63,201 nt of DNA, taken from the NCBI GenBank assembly GCA_949300615.1, contig CASGEW010000004.1, forward strand, positions 1-63,201. The letters are read 5' to 3'. The DNA is from an uncultured Bacteroidales bacterium. GTDB lineage: Bacteria > Bacteroidota > Bacteroidia > Bacteroidales > CHK158-818. How positions within the stretch are numbered: the stretch's first letter is position 1; each line of letters begins with the position of its first letter. A program made the translations under genes and the position numbers. This document shows positions 29,989-39,094 of this stretch, one piece after another. The notes below the pieces were generated by a model, which saw only the letters and a program-made list of their open reading frames with translations, had not been told where the DNA came from and made no database searches.

Positions 29989-30519
29989 CTACAATTTTTT
30001 TATCAGTATTTCTAATTTCTTGCGAGCCCTCACAAATTGTGATCGGGCGGTAGAAGGTGCTATACCAAGAATTTGGGCGATATGCTCGAAACTAAACTCT
30101 TCTATTAACCGGAGATTAACTATCGTTCGATATCCATCGGGTAACTGTGCGATGGCTTGTTGAATCTGTTCGACCGAAATATCAGCCTCTTCTTCCTCAC
30201 AACTCTCCTCTTCTTCACAATCAAGATTATCGTCAATCGGGACAAAAAAAAACTTTCGCTGACGTATAACATCAATGGATGCGTTTATCGCCATCCGACG
30301 GAGTTTTCGCTCTAAATCGGGATAAGGCAAAACATAATCCTGTACATGATCAAAAAATTTGATAAAAGTTTCCTGCATCACCTCTTCTGCATCCATCGGA
30401 TTATTCAGAATACGGAAACAACTATTATATATACAGCGACAAAACAGGGTATAAAACTCCATTTGTGCCCGTCGGTCTCTTTTTATACAACGATGAAGAA
30501 TGTCTGTATATCGGTCCAT
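29989..30519 (-). CDS. ECF-type RNA polymerase sigma factor
   Basis: The 176-residue protein has the sigma-70 region 2 core (MEFYTLFCRCIYNSCFRILNNPMDAEEVMQETFIKFF, about 20-56) and a region 4 helix-turn-helix (LIEEFSFEHIAQILGIAPSTARSQFVRARKKL, about 138-170). Between them lies a very acidic linker (EEEESCEEEEA, about 101-111). It should direct polymerase to a small regulon, probably including its own operon, under the control of the membrane protein encoded next. Confidence 0.93.
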   Translation of the reverse strand: MDRYTDILHRCIKRDRRAQMEFYTLFCRCIYNSCFRILNNPMDAEEVMQETFIKFFDHVQDYVLPYPDLERKLRRMAINASIDVIRQRKFFFVPIDDNLDCEEEESCEEEEADISVEQIQQAIAQLPDGYRTIVNLRLIEEFSFEHIAQILGIAPSTARSQFVRARKKLEILIKKL

Positions 30520-30699
30520 TTTTTCTCTTTCATCTGAATAACGACAAAAAGGTTGAAATGCTGCATCCTTTTACGCTGCTTTTCAAGCACACCATCCCCT
30601 TTCAATTTGTTTGCAAACTTTCTATCCGGCTCTATTTCAAAGTAAAGAAAAAAAATGCAATTTTTCTCACAGAAACTTGATATTTTCAAAGAAAAGCAT

Positions 30700-30707
30700 T
30701 ATATTTG
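30700..30707 (+). promoter_or_regulatory. -7 element of the structured RNA (TATATTTG)
   Basis: A perfect TAnnTTTG lies with a TTG 20 nt upstream (30677-30679). Transcription would start near 30713, 13 nt before the closing stem of the RNA. Confidence 0.6.
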
Positions 30708-30712
30708 TTACA

Positions 30713-30905
30713 GAAAAAGAGATTTAGTCGCATCGCAGTTGATTGGGAAACTCATCAATGAATATGAAATGCCGAGACACGTTTTCTTTTCTAATGGCGG
30801 GCCACACTCTTTCGGGAGATGCTTTGCACGGTGGATTACAAAGGGAAAGGACGCTCAAATCCTGTTTTTCGGAGTTTCATCACATCCTCCGATGCGACTT
30901 TTGTC
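30713..30905 (+). ncRNA. Structured noncoding RNA, 6S RNA candidate
   Basis: The region between the sigma-factor operon and the CYTH gene holds no convincing protein. A promoter at 30700 is followed by AGTCGCATCG (30726-30735), which pairs perfectly with CGATGCGACT (30890-30899). Inside, GAAACTC (30747-30753) pairs with GAGTTTC (30872-30878), separated from the outer stem by a symmetric 11 x 11 nt internal loop. The core contains GCCAC/GGTGG and AGGA/TCCT helices. The RNA ends in TTTTGTCTT. Rod shape, terminal closing stem, internal bubble and a length of about 185-190 nt resemble 6S RNA, the sigma-70 holoenzyme inhibitor. It has none of the RNase P, tmRNA or SRP signatures. The name is an inference. 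Confidence 0.55.
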
Positions 30906-31161
30906 TTATCTAGGGGGGGGGAGGAAGAAAAAGAAAGACGAACTCGGATATTTCTTAAAATACTACATTTCCGTATTATATATCCACAAATTTAAGTCAA
31001 TTGAAATCCAATCATTTAAACATACTTTACACAAGTACGCATATAATGCATTTTCTTTAAGCTCGAAAAAACATATGCCGTACTATAAGCCCCCAATAAT
31101 GATTTTATTTTAAACCTATACCCTAACCCATTGAAACACAATTATTCTCTACAATCAACCT
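30906..31161. other. Intergenic region with a G9 tract, no gene seen
   Basis: It begins just after the structured RNA with nine G (30913-30921) and an A/G-rich stretch, then AT-rich sequence. A 152-codon frame that spans the RNA and this tract has no protein character. Confidence 0.5.
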
Positions 31162-31638
31162 TTACTTTATTGATTTCCAACGAGAATAGGGATAGTGAAT
31201 CAAGTTTGAATTAAAAAAACGAGAATCGCTTGTAACCTCTTTCCCGACCCATTCCGGTTTTTCAACAACATATCCTTCATAAGGCACCTCTACCTCTGCA
31301 ACAACAAGACCAACATTTTCCCCCAGAAACTCATCAACCTCCCATATCAGATTGTTTATATGTATCTTATAACGATTTTTTTCTATCAATGGTTTAATAC
31401 ACAATTCATCTAACATCGATATGGCATCTTCTACCGGAACGACATATTCAAATTCTGCACGCGAAACTCCTGTTGTCCGGCCTTTTACAGTAATATAACC
31501 TGTCGAACCTACCACTCGAACCCGTACCGTTCGCTCTTTATCGAGAGACAAATATCCTTGTTTGTAATATGTACAGTTCCCAAGTTTTTTATAAATATCA
31601 GAAGTTACCAGAAATTTGTATTCTATCTCCTTTCCCAT
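31162..31638 (-). CDS. CYTH-domain protein (triphosphate tunnel phosphohydrolase family)
   Basis: The protein is 159 residues from the ATG at 31636-31638. The hallmark ExExK motif is at the N-terminus (EIEYKF, residues 4-9). The tunnel strands follow: TVRVRVVGSTGYITVKG, the basic KNRYKIHINNLIWEVDEF, and acidic LVVAEVEVP. CYTH enzymes hydrolyse inorganic triphosphate or nucleoside triphosphates, or act as class IV adenylate cyclases; short single-domain forms like this mostly act on inorganic triphosphate. A 23-codon upstream extension of the frame was rejected because the family starts at GKEIEYKF. Confidence 0.9.
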   Translation of the reverse strand: MGKEIEYKFLVTSDIYKKLGNCTYYKQGYLSLDKERTVRVRVVGSTGYITVKGRTTGVSRAEFEYVVPVEDAISMLDELCIKPLIEKNRYKIHINNLIWEVDEFLGENVGLVVAEVEVPYEGYVVEKPEWVGKEVTSDSRFFNSNLIHYPYSRWKSIK

Positions 31639-31778
31639 ATCAAGTTTCTTTTTTATAATCGCAATGTTTGTTGTAAAGGAATATATTTTCAGGGATAAGT
31701 CCAGCAAAAACAGCGCTTAAACTATGTTAAAGGGGTATGAATACTTTTTCGTACAAAAAAGTCTTCTGATATTTTTAT

Positions 31779-31786
31779 TACATTTG
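31779..31786 (+). promoter_or_regulatory. Candidate -7 element for the DUF5686 gene (TACATTTG)
   Basis: It is a perfect TAnnTTTG 55 nt before the ATG. The -33 is not evident. Confidence 0.45.
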
Positions 31787-31841
31787 CACTTGCTTGCAAA
31801 GATAGAAATGTAATTAATTTACTCCGTATTGAAGAATCTTC

Positions 31842-34370
31842 ATGAATAGATATATATATCTGATTTTTATACTTCTTATCACATATTCTCCCCATATATC
31901 GGCTCAATACAAACTACACGGCGTGGTCCGGGATTCTGCCACAAATGAGACTTTACCTTTTGCAGCCGTGGTTATAGAGGGTACTCAAACGGGAAAATCA
32001 ACCGACATGGAAGGAATGTTTACCATCAACTCAGCCCCGGAAAATGCCGTTCTGGTTGTTTCATATACCGGATATTTCCCAAAAAGAGTGGTGGTAGATC
32101 CCGCCAACCGGGAAAATATCGAGGTAAAACTGACCTCCTCGGTAAAAGAGTTGGACGAAGTAGTTATTACCCCTAAAAAAACCAAATACAGCCGAAAAAA
32201 CAATCCGGCCGTCGATCTGGTAAAAAAAATAATCGAACAAAAGAAACAGAACCGTCTGGAAGACCATGACTTTTATCAATACGAACGGTACGAAAAAATG
32301 ACGTTCGCGTTGAACGATTTTTCAGAAGAGCAGAAAAAAAAGTGGCTGTTCAAAAAATTTCAGTTCATATTCGATTATGTCGATACATCTGAAATATCGG
32401 GTAAACCCATCCTGACAGTATCCATCAGAGAACAAATTGAAAACAATTATTACCGCAAGAATCCCGAATCGAAAAAACAGGTAATAACCGGCATGAAAAA
32501 AGCCGGGATCGATGAAATGTTAAACCAAGACGGGGTAAAACAGTTTTTGGGAGAGGCTTTTAAAGAGGTCGATATATACGAAAACGACATATCCTTGTTG
32601 ATGAACCGGTTCGTCAGCCCGCTCTCAAATATCGCCACCTCTTTTTACAAATTCTACATATACGACACGATAGATGTAGAGGGGGAGAAATGTGCCGATT
32701 TGGTCTTTGTCCCGTTCAACTCTGAATCCTTCGGTTTTGTTGGACGTATGTACGTTACGTTAGACTCGACCTATTTTGTCAAAAAGGTTAAAATGAACGT
32801 CCCGTACGACATAAACCTGAACTTCGTGGAAAAAATGTCGATCGAACAAGATTTCGATCGCTTGCCGGACGGGACCCGGTTAATAACAAAAGACGACATT
32901 ACGGTAGAATTCAGGCTGATATCCAATACGCAAGGTTTGTATGCCAGAAGGATTAACACATACCAGAAATACAACTTCGACCCGCCTCAGAATATGGATA
33001 TATTCAAAGAGAAGGAACGAATAATCATCGAAGACGATGCTGAGATGAAACCCGAGGAGTTTTGGGTGGACAACCGGCATGTCCCGGTACGGACAAAAGA
33101 AAACGCTGTTGAAAAGATGCTGACACGGCTGCGGGAAGTACCGGTGTTCTATTATACGGAAAAAGTAATCGCCACATTGATATCCGGATATATCTCTACC
33201 TCGAAAGAAAACAGTAAATTCGACTTCGGGCCGATGAATACAACCATAAGCGGTAATACCGCAGAGGGTGCCCGTTTCAGAATTGGAGGTATAACCACGG
33301 CTAACCTCCACCCCAACTGGTTTGGACGCGGATACCTGGCGTATGGTACAAAAGATGAGAAATTCAAATATATGGGAGAAGTCGAATATTCGTTCAACAA
33401 GAAAAGATACCATACAAGAGAATTCCCCATACACTCCATCAGGGCGATGCACAGTTACGACATCAACCAGTTAGGTCAGCATTATCTATATACGAACAAA
33501 GATAATGTCTTCTTGTCGCTGAAACGCAAGTCGGACACACGTATTACGTATGAAAGGTTGTCGGAGCTGGAATACAAAAACGAGTTTTCGTCAGGATTCT
33601 CTTATGCATTTAATCTCAATTACCGAACCGAATATCCGAGCCGGTGGGTAAAATTCATCGAGGAGGGCGTAGAACAGAAAGATTTTTCGGTTGCCGCCGC
33701 CGAAATAAAATTACGCTATGCTCCCAACGAAAGATACTACCAGACCAAAACTTCACGTATCCCCATTACCAAAGATGCCCCGGTCTTTACATTATCGCAT
33801 AAAATCGGCGCCAAAGGCGTACTGAACAGCAAGTATAATATAAACCAGACGGAACTGGGAATACAAAAACGTTTCTGGTTTTCTGCTTTCGGTTATACCG
33901 ATATTATTCTCAAAGGAGGAAAAGTTTGGAGCAAAGTACCCTTCCCTTTGCTGATCCTGCCCAACGCAAATCTTTCATACACTATCCAACCGGAATCCTA
34001 CACGTTGATGAACGCGATGGAATTTATCAACGACCAATATCTTTCGTGGGATTTGACCTATTTTGTCAACGGTGCACTATTCAACCGAATCCCGCTGCTC
34101 AAATATCTCAAATGGCGCGAAGTATTATCGTTCAGGGGCCTATATGGAGGCCTCTCCAACAAAAACAATCCCTACATCAATCCGAAAGGGCTGTACGAAT
34201 TTCCGCAAGGGAGTACGATAATGGATAATATGCCCTATATGGAGGCCGGCGTAGGCATCGAAAATATATTCAAGATATTGAGAGTGGATTATGTATGGAG
34301 GTTAACATACCGGGATTTACCCGATATAGACCGCAGTGGGGTTCGTATCGCTTTACACTTCACATTCTAA
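31842..34370 (+). CDS. DUF5686 outer-membrane protein with carboxypeptidase-regulatory-like domain
   Basis: The 842-residue protein has a signal peptide (about 1-21) and an N-terminal CarbopepD_reg-like beta-sandwich (about 23-110: LHGVVRDSATNETLPFAAVVIEGTQTGKSTDMEG). The DUF5686 region follows and ends in repeated amphipathic strands, finishing RVDYVWRLTYRDLPDIDRSGVRIALHFTF, the terminal aromatic signature of an outer-membrane barrel. It is common in Bacteroidetes; its function is unknown, but it resembles a TonB receptor barrel without a plug. It is closed by a strong terminator. Confidence 0.88.
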   Translation: MNRYIYLIFILLITYSPHISAQYKLHGVVRDSATNETLPFAAVVIEGTQTGKSTDMEGMFTINSAPENAVLVVSYTGYFPKRVVVDPANRENIEVKLTSSVKELDEVVITPKKTKYSRKNNPAVDLVKKIIEQKKQNRLEDHDFYQYERYEKMTFALNDFSEEQKKKWLFKKFQFIFDYVDTSEISGKPILTVSIREQIENNYYRKNPESKKQVITGMKKAGIDEMLNQDGVKQFLGEAFKEVDIYENDISLLMNRFVSPLSNIATSFYKFYIYDTIDVEGEKCADLVFVPFNSESFGFVGRMYVTLDSTYFVKKVKMNVPYDINLNFVEKMSIEQDFDRLPDGTRLITKDDITVEFRLISNTQGLYARRINTYQKYNFDPPQNMDIFKEKERIIIEDDAEMKPEEFWVDNRHVPVRTKENAVEKMLTRLREVPVFYYTEKVIATLISGYISTSKENSKFDFGPMNTTISGNTAEGARFRIGGITTANLHPNWFGRGYLAYGTKDEKFKYMGEVEYSFNKKRYHTREFPIHSIRAMHSYDINQLGQHYLYTNKDNVFLSLKRKSDTRITYERLSELEYKNEFSSGFSYAFNLNYRTEYPSRWVKFIEEGVEQKDFSVAAAEIKLRYAPNERYYQTKTSRIPITKDAPVFTLSHKIGAKGVLNSKYNINQTELGIQKRFWFSAFGYTDIILKGGKVWSKVPFPLLILPNANLSYTIQPESYTLMNAMEFINDQYLSWDLTYFVNGALFNRIPLLKYLKWREVLSFRGLYGGLSNKNNPYINPKGLYEFPQGSTIMDNMPYMEAGVGIENIFKILRVDYVWRLTYRDLPDIDRSGVRIALHFTF

Positions 34371-34396
34371 CCGACTCGGTTATTCTACAACAATAT

Positions 34397-34442
34397 AAAA
34401 AAACAGCAGGAAGATCAAAATAAATCTTCCTGCTGTTTTTTT
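34397..34442. terminator. Bidirectional intrinsic terminator
   Basis: CAGCAGGAAGAT (34404-34415) pairs with ATCTTCCTGCTG (34424-34435) around an 8-nt loop. Seven A precede and seven T follow, so it ends both the DUF5686 transcript and the convergent glycosyltransferase transcript. Confidence 0.92.
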
Positions 34443-34454
34443 ATATATTACAAT

Positions 34455-36170
34455 CTATCGAATCATTTTTGAGAAACTATATAAATAGATAATATCCCGT
34501 ATATCATTCCCTTTTTGCGAAGAGATCAACACGGGTTGAAACTCATACGAATCGCCATATTTCACCTGAATGTTCTCAAAATCGTTTTTCCCAACCAACA
34601 GATAACCTTCCGCAGGTTGTTCTTTTTCAAAATCCACCACACGGTCGTTCGCATAAAAGTTAACCACAAAAAATCGCAACATCGGTGTAGCTACATAAGA
34701 ATAGATTTTTCCCTCTGGCACAACTTTTACTACCTCCCGGGCAAAAGGCAACATCGATTTCTGGTTCAATACGCTGGGTAGCACATACGCATCCAACACA
34801 ACCTGGAAACAGAAGAAAAGGGAAACGACAGCATACAAATAACGATTATTGGAACAACAATCTTTTCGGGAGCGATATATCGTCCAGATAGAGGCTACCG
34901 TACAAACAGCCGCCACAATCGCCCAAAATGATACGGAAGAATTTTGCAATGCCAAAATATACTCCGAAACATTTCCCAAAACAGGAATTGCCGAGAGCAA
35001 AACTTCGGCCTTAACAAAACGTACGATCAATAACAAGACCAATACAATTCCTATCAATGACGACAAGAATGTACCGAATATACGCCAAGCAACCTGTTTG
35101 TTCCGGAACAAATAAAACATATATTCTGCCAAAAACAACGCTACAAACGGATAGATAGACATAATGTAAACACTTCGTTTGCTTTTGGGAATACAGAAAA
35201 ATACAAATACGACAACAATGCAAATAAGAGAGTATAACCGGGCATCGCTCATCCCCGTTATGGATTGTTTGAACGCCATCCATTTTTGAGAGGCCTTGCC
35301 TTTCGGCCATTTATAAGACAACGTAAACAAAGAGATCAGTGCCAAGACAGACCACGGAATGAAACCGGCCAATGTGATATAAAAATAATAGATAATGGGT
35401 TGTTCATGAGACTCGTACGACATCTTTCCCATAAACCTCCCGAAATTTTCTTCCATAACCAACGACAAGAATGCATCTCCGCCCTGCTTATATGCCAGGT
35501 AGTACCAGATAGCAGGCAAAATACACGAAACCACTGCGGTAAGGGCACACTTCCACACTACCGTAAAAAATTTTTGGCCCCGTATCAACATAAACAATCC
35601 GATAATGGCACAAGGCAAAACAATGCCTACGGGGCCTTTTGTAAGTGTAGCACACCCCATCAGAATAGCAGAAACAAGGGATATGCCTCGCGCTCCCTTT
35701 TCATTCCATTTGTAGAGTTGTAGAAAAGAGAGTACCATGAACATGGTCATAACCATATCTACCCGCGACGCCATAGCTGCACGGTGAATCTCAAATGTCG
35801 ATATGGTAAGCAATACGCTTAAAAAGGCGGTAGAATTATTTACCCGTTTGGCAAAAAACAGGAAACAACAGATGGCCATCACAATAACGGCGATGGCCGA
35901 AGGTAAACGAGAGGTATATTCGGAAACATACCCTGCCGGTAAAGAAAACAGGGCTATGGCCCAATGGAACAAAGGTGGTTTGTAGGCAATATCTCCTCCA
36001 TTATTAACAGGCAATATCCAATTCTGATGATTCAGCATGGATACGGCTACAATCGCTTCACGCGGTTCTCCCTTGGTATGGAAATTGATAATGCCAATAT
36101 ACGGTAAAAGGGTAAAGATACTGACCAATACCAGAATCAGCAAAAGGGCATTTCTTGTATTTATTTGCAT
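34455..36170 (-). CDS. ArnT/PMT-like GT39 membrane glycosyltransferase
   Basis: The protein is 571 residues from the ATG at 36170. About 11-13 transmembrane helices occupy the N-terminal two thirds, followed by a periplasmic domain. The first periplasmic loop has the acidic catalytic motif (KGEPREAIVAV), as in ArnT and protein O-mannosyltransferases. It should transfer a sugar from undecaprenyl phosphate to lipid A, a glycan or a protein in the periplasm. It lies directly downstream of a GtrB-like and a GtrA-like gene, which supply and flip the lipid-linked sugar. An ATG seven codons upstream is an alternative start. Confidence 0.88.
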   Translation of the reverse strand: MQINTRNALLLILVLVSIFTLLPYIGIINFHTKGEPREAIVAVSMLNHQNWILPVNNGGDIAYKPPLFHWAIALFSLPAGYVSEYTSRLPSAIAVIVMAICCFLFFAKRVNNSTAFLSVLLTISTFEIHRAAMASRVDMVMTMFMVLSFLQLYKWNEKGARGISLVSAILMGCATLTKGPVGIVLPCAIIGLFMLIRGQKFFTVVWKCALTAVVSCILPAIWYYLAYKQGGDAFLSLVMEENFGRFMGKMSYESHEQPIIYYFYITLAGFIPWSVLALISLFTLSYKWPKGKASQKWMAFKQSITGMSDARLYSLICIVVVFVFFCIPKSKRSVYIMSIYPFVALFLAEYMFYLFRNKQVAWRIFGTFLSSLIGIVLVLLLIVRFVKAEVLLSAIPVLGNVSEYILALQNSSVSFWAIVAAVCTVASIWTIYRSRKDCCSNNRYLYAVVSLFFCFQVVLDAYVLPSVLNQKSMLPFAREVVKVVPEGKIYSYVATPMLRFFVVNFYANDRVVDFEKEQPAEGYLLVGKNDFENIQVKYGDSYEFQPVLISSQKGNDIRDIIYLYSFSKMIR

Positions 36171-36209
36171 AGTAACACAGTATTTCTTCAATAGTGCGGT
36201 TTGAAAAAT

Positions 36210-37151
36210 CTATTTTGTTTCGTCCAGGTTGATTTTTTTGTAAATGATGTATTCCGGCCTGTTTTTCGTCTCATCAAAAATATTCCCGATGTATTCGCCC
36301 AGAATACCAATGGTAAAGAGCTGGACACCTCCTAAAAACAAGATTATGATGACGGTGGACGACCATCCCGGCATGACATTCTCTGCAACAAAAATATGAA
36401 GGTATAAAATCCACAGAACCAATGCAAGTGCTATCAGAATGGAAATACAGCCCAATGAAATGGCCAACCTCAACGGCTTTTTAGAAAAGCCGAAAAGACC
36501 GACCGAAGCTAAACGAATCATTTTTGTCAAGGTATATTTTGTTTCGCCAGCTTTGCGTTCATCCCTATCGTAATAGAACGGGACTTGTTTGAATCCCATC
36601 CAACAGAACAAACCCCGAAGATACTTATGTTTTTCCGGGAACTGTCGGAATGCATCCAACACATAACGGTCTATCAGACGGAAATCGCCCGTATCGACTG
36701 GAAAAGAAAAATCGGACAGTAGATTAAGCCCCCGATAAAAGAGTTTGGCTGTCATTCGCTTAAAAAACGATTCTCCTTTACGTTTTCTGCGAACAGCATA
36801 GACTACGTTGCACTGTTCCCTCTCATAGGTTTCTATCATCTGGGGAATCACCTCGGGGGGGTCCTGCAAATCGGCATCAATAATCACGGCCACATCGCCC
36901 GTACAATGATGCAATCCGGCCGACACGGCATTTTGATGCCCAAAATTCCGGGAAAATGAAATCAGTTTTACCCGGTGGTCGTCTTGGGCAAAACCGGTTA
37001 AAAGTTCTTCTGTCCTATCTTTACTTCCATCGTTTACAAATAACAACTCGTAATCGTAGCTATTCGCTTCCATTACGGCTGTAAACCGTTTATACGAAGT
37101 CGCTATTACCTCCTCTTCGTTGTAACAGGGAATGACAATACTTAATTTCAT
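36210..37151 (-). CDS. GtrB/ArnC-like polyprenyl-phosphate glycosyltransferase
   Basis: The 313-residue GT2 enzyme starts MKLSIVIPCYNEEEVI. It shows VNDGSKDRTEELL, the metal-binding IIDADLQDPPEVIP and VDTGDFRLIDR, and ends in two transmembrane helices (about 228-250 and 262-285). This is the GtrB/DPMS layout: it loads a sugar, often glucose or a pentose, onto undecaprenyl phosphate. It sits 38 nt after the GtrA-like gene and 39 nt before the GT39 gene. The coding strand contains a C7 run (antisense to G7 near 36855) inside the DPPE codons. Confidence 0.9.
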   Translation of the reverse strand: MKLSIVIPCYNEEEVIATSYKRFTAVMEANSYDYELLFVNDGSKDRTEELLTGFAQDDHRVKLISFSRNFGHQNAVSAGLHHCTGDVAVIIDADLQDPPEVIPQMIETYEREQCNVVYAVRRKRKGESFFKRMTAKLFYRGLNLLSDFSFPVDTGDFRLIDRYVLDAFRQFPEKHKYLRGLFCWMGFKQVPFYYDRDERKAGETKYTLTKMIRLASVGLFGFSKKPLRLAISLGCISILIALALVLWILYLHIFVAENVMPGWSSTVIIILFLGGVQLFTIGILGEYIGNIFDETKNRPEYIIYKKINLDETK

Positions 37152-37189
37152 AATACCCGCGTGTTATATTGAAACCAACTGGATACCTG

Positions 37190-37582
37190 TCAGCTCTTGA
37201 ATGTTACACATTTATTCAATACAAAGTTCATAACCGTATATACCCCCATAGCCAATAACTGTGCTAAATAGGAGTTGAGCAAGAAGTGTTCAACCATCAA
37301 CCGAAGTGAGATGAACTGTATCCCGTAACATAGAGCAAATATAGCTAAAAAATAAGCAATCTCCCGAAATACAGCGCCTTCATTTTTCTTAAATACCCAA
37401 AGCTTGTTCCAGATAAAACTGTTGACAATACCGACTGCATATCCACAAATATTAGCAATATACACCCCTACATGGAAAAATGACATCAATACATAAATCA
37501 CAACAAGTGATAAAGCAGTATTAAGCACGCCTACCATGGCGAACTTTATCAACTGTACGGTTGTCTTTTTGGGTATAATCAT
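37190..37582 (-). CDS. GtrA-family membrane protein
   Basis: The protein is 130 residues from the ATG at 37580-37582. It has four transmembrane helices and the GtrA signatures GVLNTALSLVVIYVLM, ANICGYAVGIVNSFIWNKLWVF and AMGVYTVMNFVLNKCVTF. GtrA proteins are thought to flip undecaprenyl-phosphate sugars across the inner membrane. The start used begins 1 nt after the TRIC stop; a GTG nine codons upstream inside the TRIC gene is the alternative. Confidence 0.9.
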   Translation of the reverse strand: MIIPKKTTVQLIKFAMVGVLNTALSLVVIYVLMSFFHVGVYIANICGYAVGIVNSFIWNKLWVFKKNEGAVFREIAYFLAIFALCYGIQFISLRLMVEHFLLNSYLAQLLAMGVYTVMNFVLNKCVTFKS

Positions 37583-37583
37583 A

Positions 37584-38213
37584 TTATGAATCGAGTTCTG
37601 ACTCTTCACCTTTTAAAACAGGTAAAGACAAATGGTATTTTACCGCTACTATCCGTACTACAATGACGCTTGCGGCCGATATAATCTGAGTGGTAACTTC
37701 ATCTAAATTGATCCAGTAACAGGCCCAATAAAACAGTCCACCGATTACACACGCCATGGCATATATATCTTTCCGGAAAATAAGCGGAGCTTCATTGATA
37801 AAAATGTCTCGTAAAACGCCTCCGGCCGAACCGGTAATCGTACCCATCACAATGGCTACCCAGAAAGGATAATCGAGTGCTAACGATTTCTGAATCCCGA
37901 CGACGACAAATAACGCCAAACCTATCGTATCGAAAATAAAAAAGGTATTTTGCAGTCGAATCAGGTATTTCCCGAAAATGATAACCGATAACAACGAAAT
38001 ACCCGTTACGGCCAGATAGATGCTGTTCAACATCCAGAAAGGAGTACATCCTAACATGACATCCCGGATGGTACCACCTCCGATAGCCGTAACCAAACCT
38101 ACCACATAGGCCCCGAACCAGTCGAATTTTTTAGCAGAGGCCAATCTTATACCGCTAATGGCAAAAGCGATTGTCCCCAATATCTCTATAATGGTCAGAA
38201 ACGTACTATCCAT
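37584..38213 (-). CDS. TRIC/YicG-type cation channel
   Basis: The 209-residue protein has seven predicted helices in two three-helix repeats, each with its glycine-rich signature: GGGTIRDVMLG (first) and GSAGGVLRDIFINEAPLIF (second). Bacterial TRIC (UPF0126) proteins are trimeric monovalent cation channels. It leads a four-gene minus-strand run into GtrA, GtrB-like and GT39, with 1 nt separating it from GtrA. The functional link to the glycosyltransferases may be only transcriptional. Confidence 0.9.
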   Translation of the reverse strand: MDSTFLTIIEILGTIAFAISGIRLASAKKFDWFGAYVVGLVTAIGGGTIRDVMLGCTPFWMLNSIYLAVTGISLLSVIIFGKYLIRLQNTFFIFDTIGLALFVVVGIQKSLALDYPFWVAIVMGTITGSAGGVLRDIFINEAPLIFRKDIYAMACVIGGLFYWACYWINLDEVTTQIISAASVIVVRIVAVKYHLSLPVLKGEESELDS

Positions 38214-38354
38214 ATATTACAAAATTGCCACAAAAGTAAGAAGATTCTGCCACTACGGAAAGAATTTATCCGATTTGATACAATTTTTCTTTGGTTCGAC
38301 AACCTTTTAGCCGTTGCAATCGTTCTGCTTGAAAGATATTTACTGTTTCAACAT

Positions 38355-39084
38355 ATGACATTGATAACCGACGTCCAGAATGCTCCTGGCAAACAGATAC
38401 TAAACGCTTTTCTCGAACAAAAAGTCGATGATATCCGAATACATCATATACATCAGTTCTATCCTGACCGGGAGCTCTTCCTGTATCCCGGCCCGAGAGA
38501 ATGTCGAAACAGAAACGGCTATCCGAAACTCGGGCATCTTATATACCATATTCCGGCGGAATATTCTTATGGAACAGATGCCTATCTTTATCGGGAATCC
38601 TCTATCTTCGGGAAAAATCCTATTTCCCGCCGGGAACGGACGTATCAGTTTTACCTCGTCCGATGCCATCGCCCGGGTAGTAACTTTCTTTACGAGAAGT
38701 AAACCCAAGGTAAGTGCAACCTACAAAATATCGAGTGATATCTCTTACTCCTTCACCGATATTGCCAACATATTATCGGCCATCTCGGAGATGCCGATTT
38801 GTTACTCTCCGGTCGAACGCTCTTTTTTCAGGAAATCGTTATTGAATGATTCTATTCCGATAACATGGACCGACAGAATTGTATCGGTGGCAAAATCAAT
38901 CGAAATGAACGAATTCGATCTCCCCGACTTTACCCTGTTCCGATTGTTGGAAAGAGCAAAAAAAGAGCAGGAAAAGATTTCCAAGAGGTCGCTCTCCTAT
39001 TGGCTGGGCAGAGAACAAGAAAGGGTACATACGGGGAAAAACAAAAACCTCTCCGATTATCTCAAAGAGGTCTATCTTTCCTAA
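38355..39084 (+). pseudogene. NmrA-family NAD(P)-binding protein, decayed
   Basis: The first frame (from 38355) gives TLITDVQNAPGKQILNAFLEQ, an eroded Rossmann start in which the GxxGxxG motif is lost. In a different frame, from about 38428 to the TAA at 39084, come EYIIYISS, ETAIRNSGILYTIFRRN, LFPAGNGRISFTSSDAIARVV and SYSFTDIANILSAISEMP. These are the middle and C-terminal half of NmrA-type atypical short-chain dehydrogenases. About 60 residues between strand 2 and strand 4 are missing. The combination of an internal deletion and a frameshift makes a working enzyme unlikely. Confidence 0.7.
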
Positions 39085-39094
39085 TGACAAACAG

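Noticed and set aside
30655..31113. A 152-codon frame across the structured RNA
   Set aside because: It crosses the base-paired RNA stems and a G9 tract, has no similarity to known proteins, and turns into low-complexity Lys/Ile/Tyr sequence.
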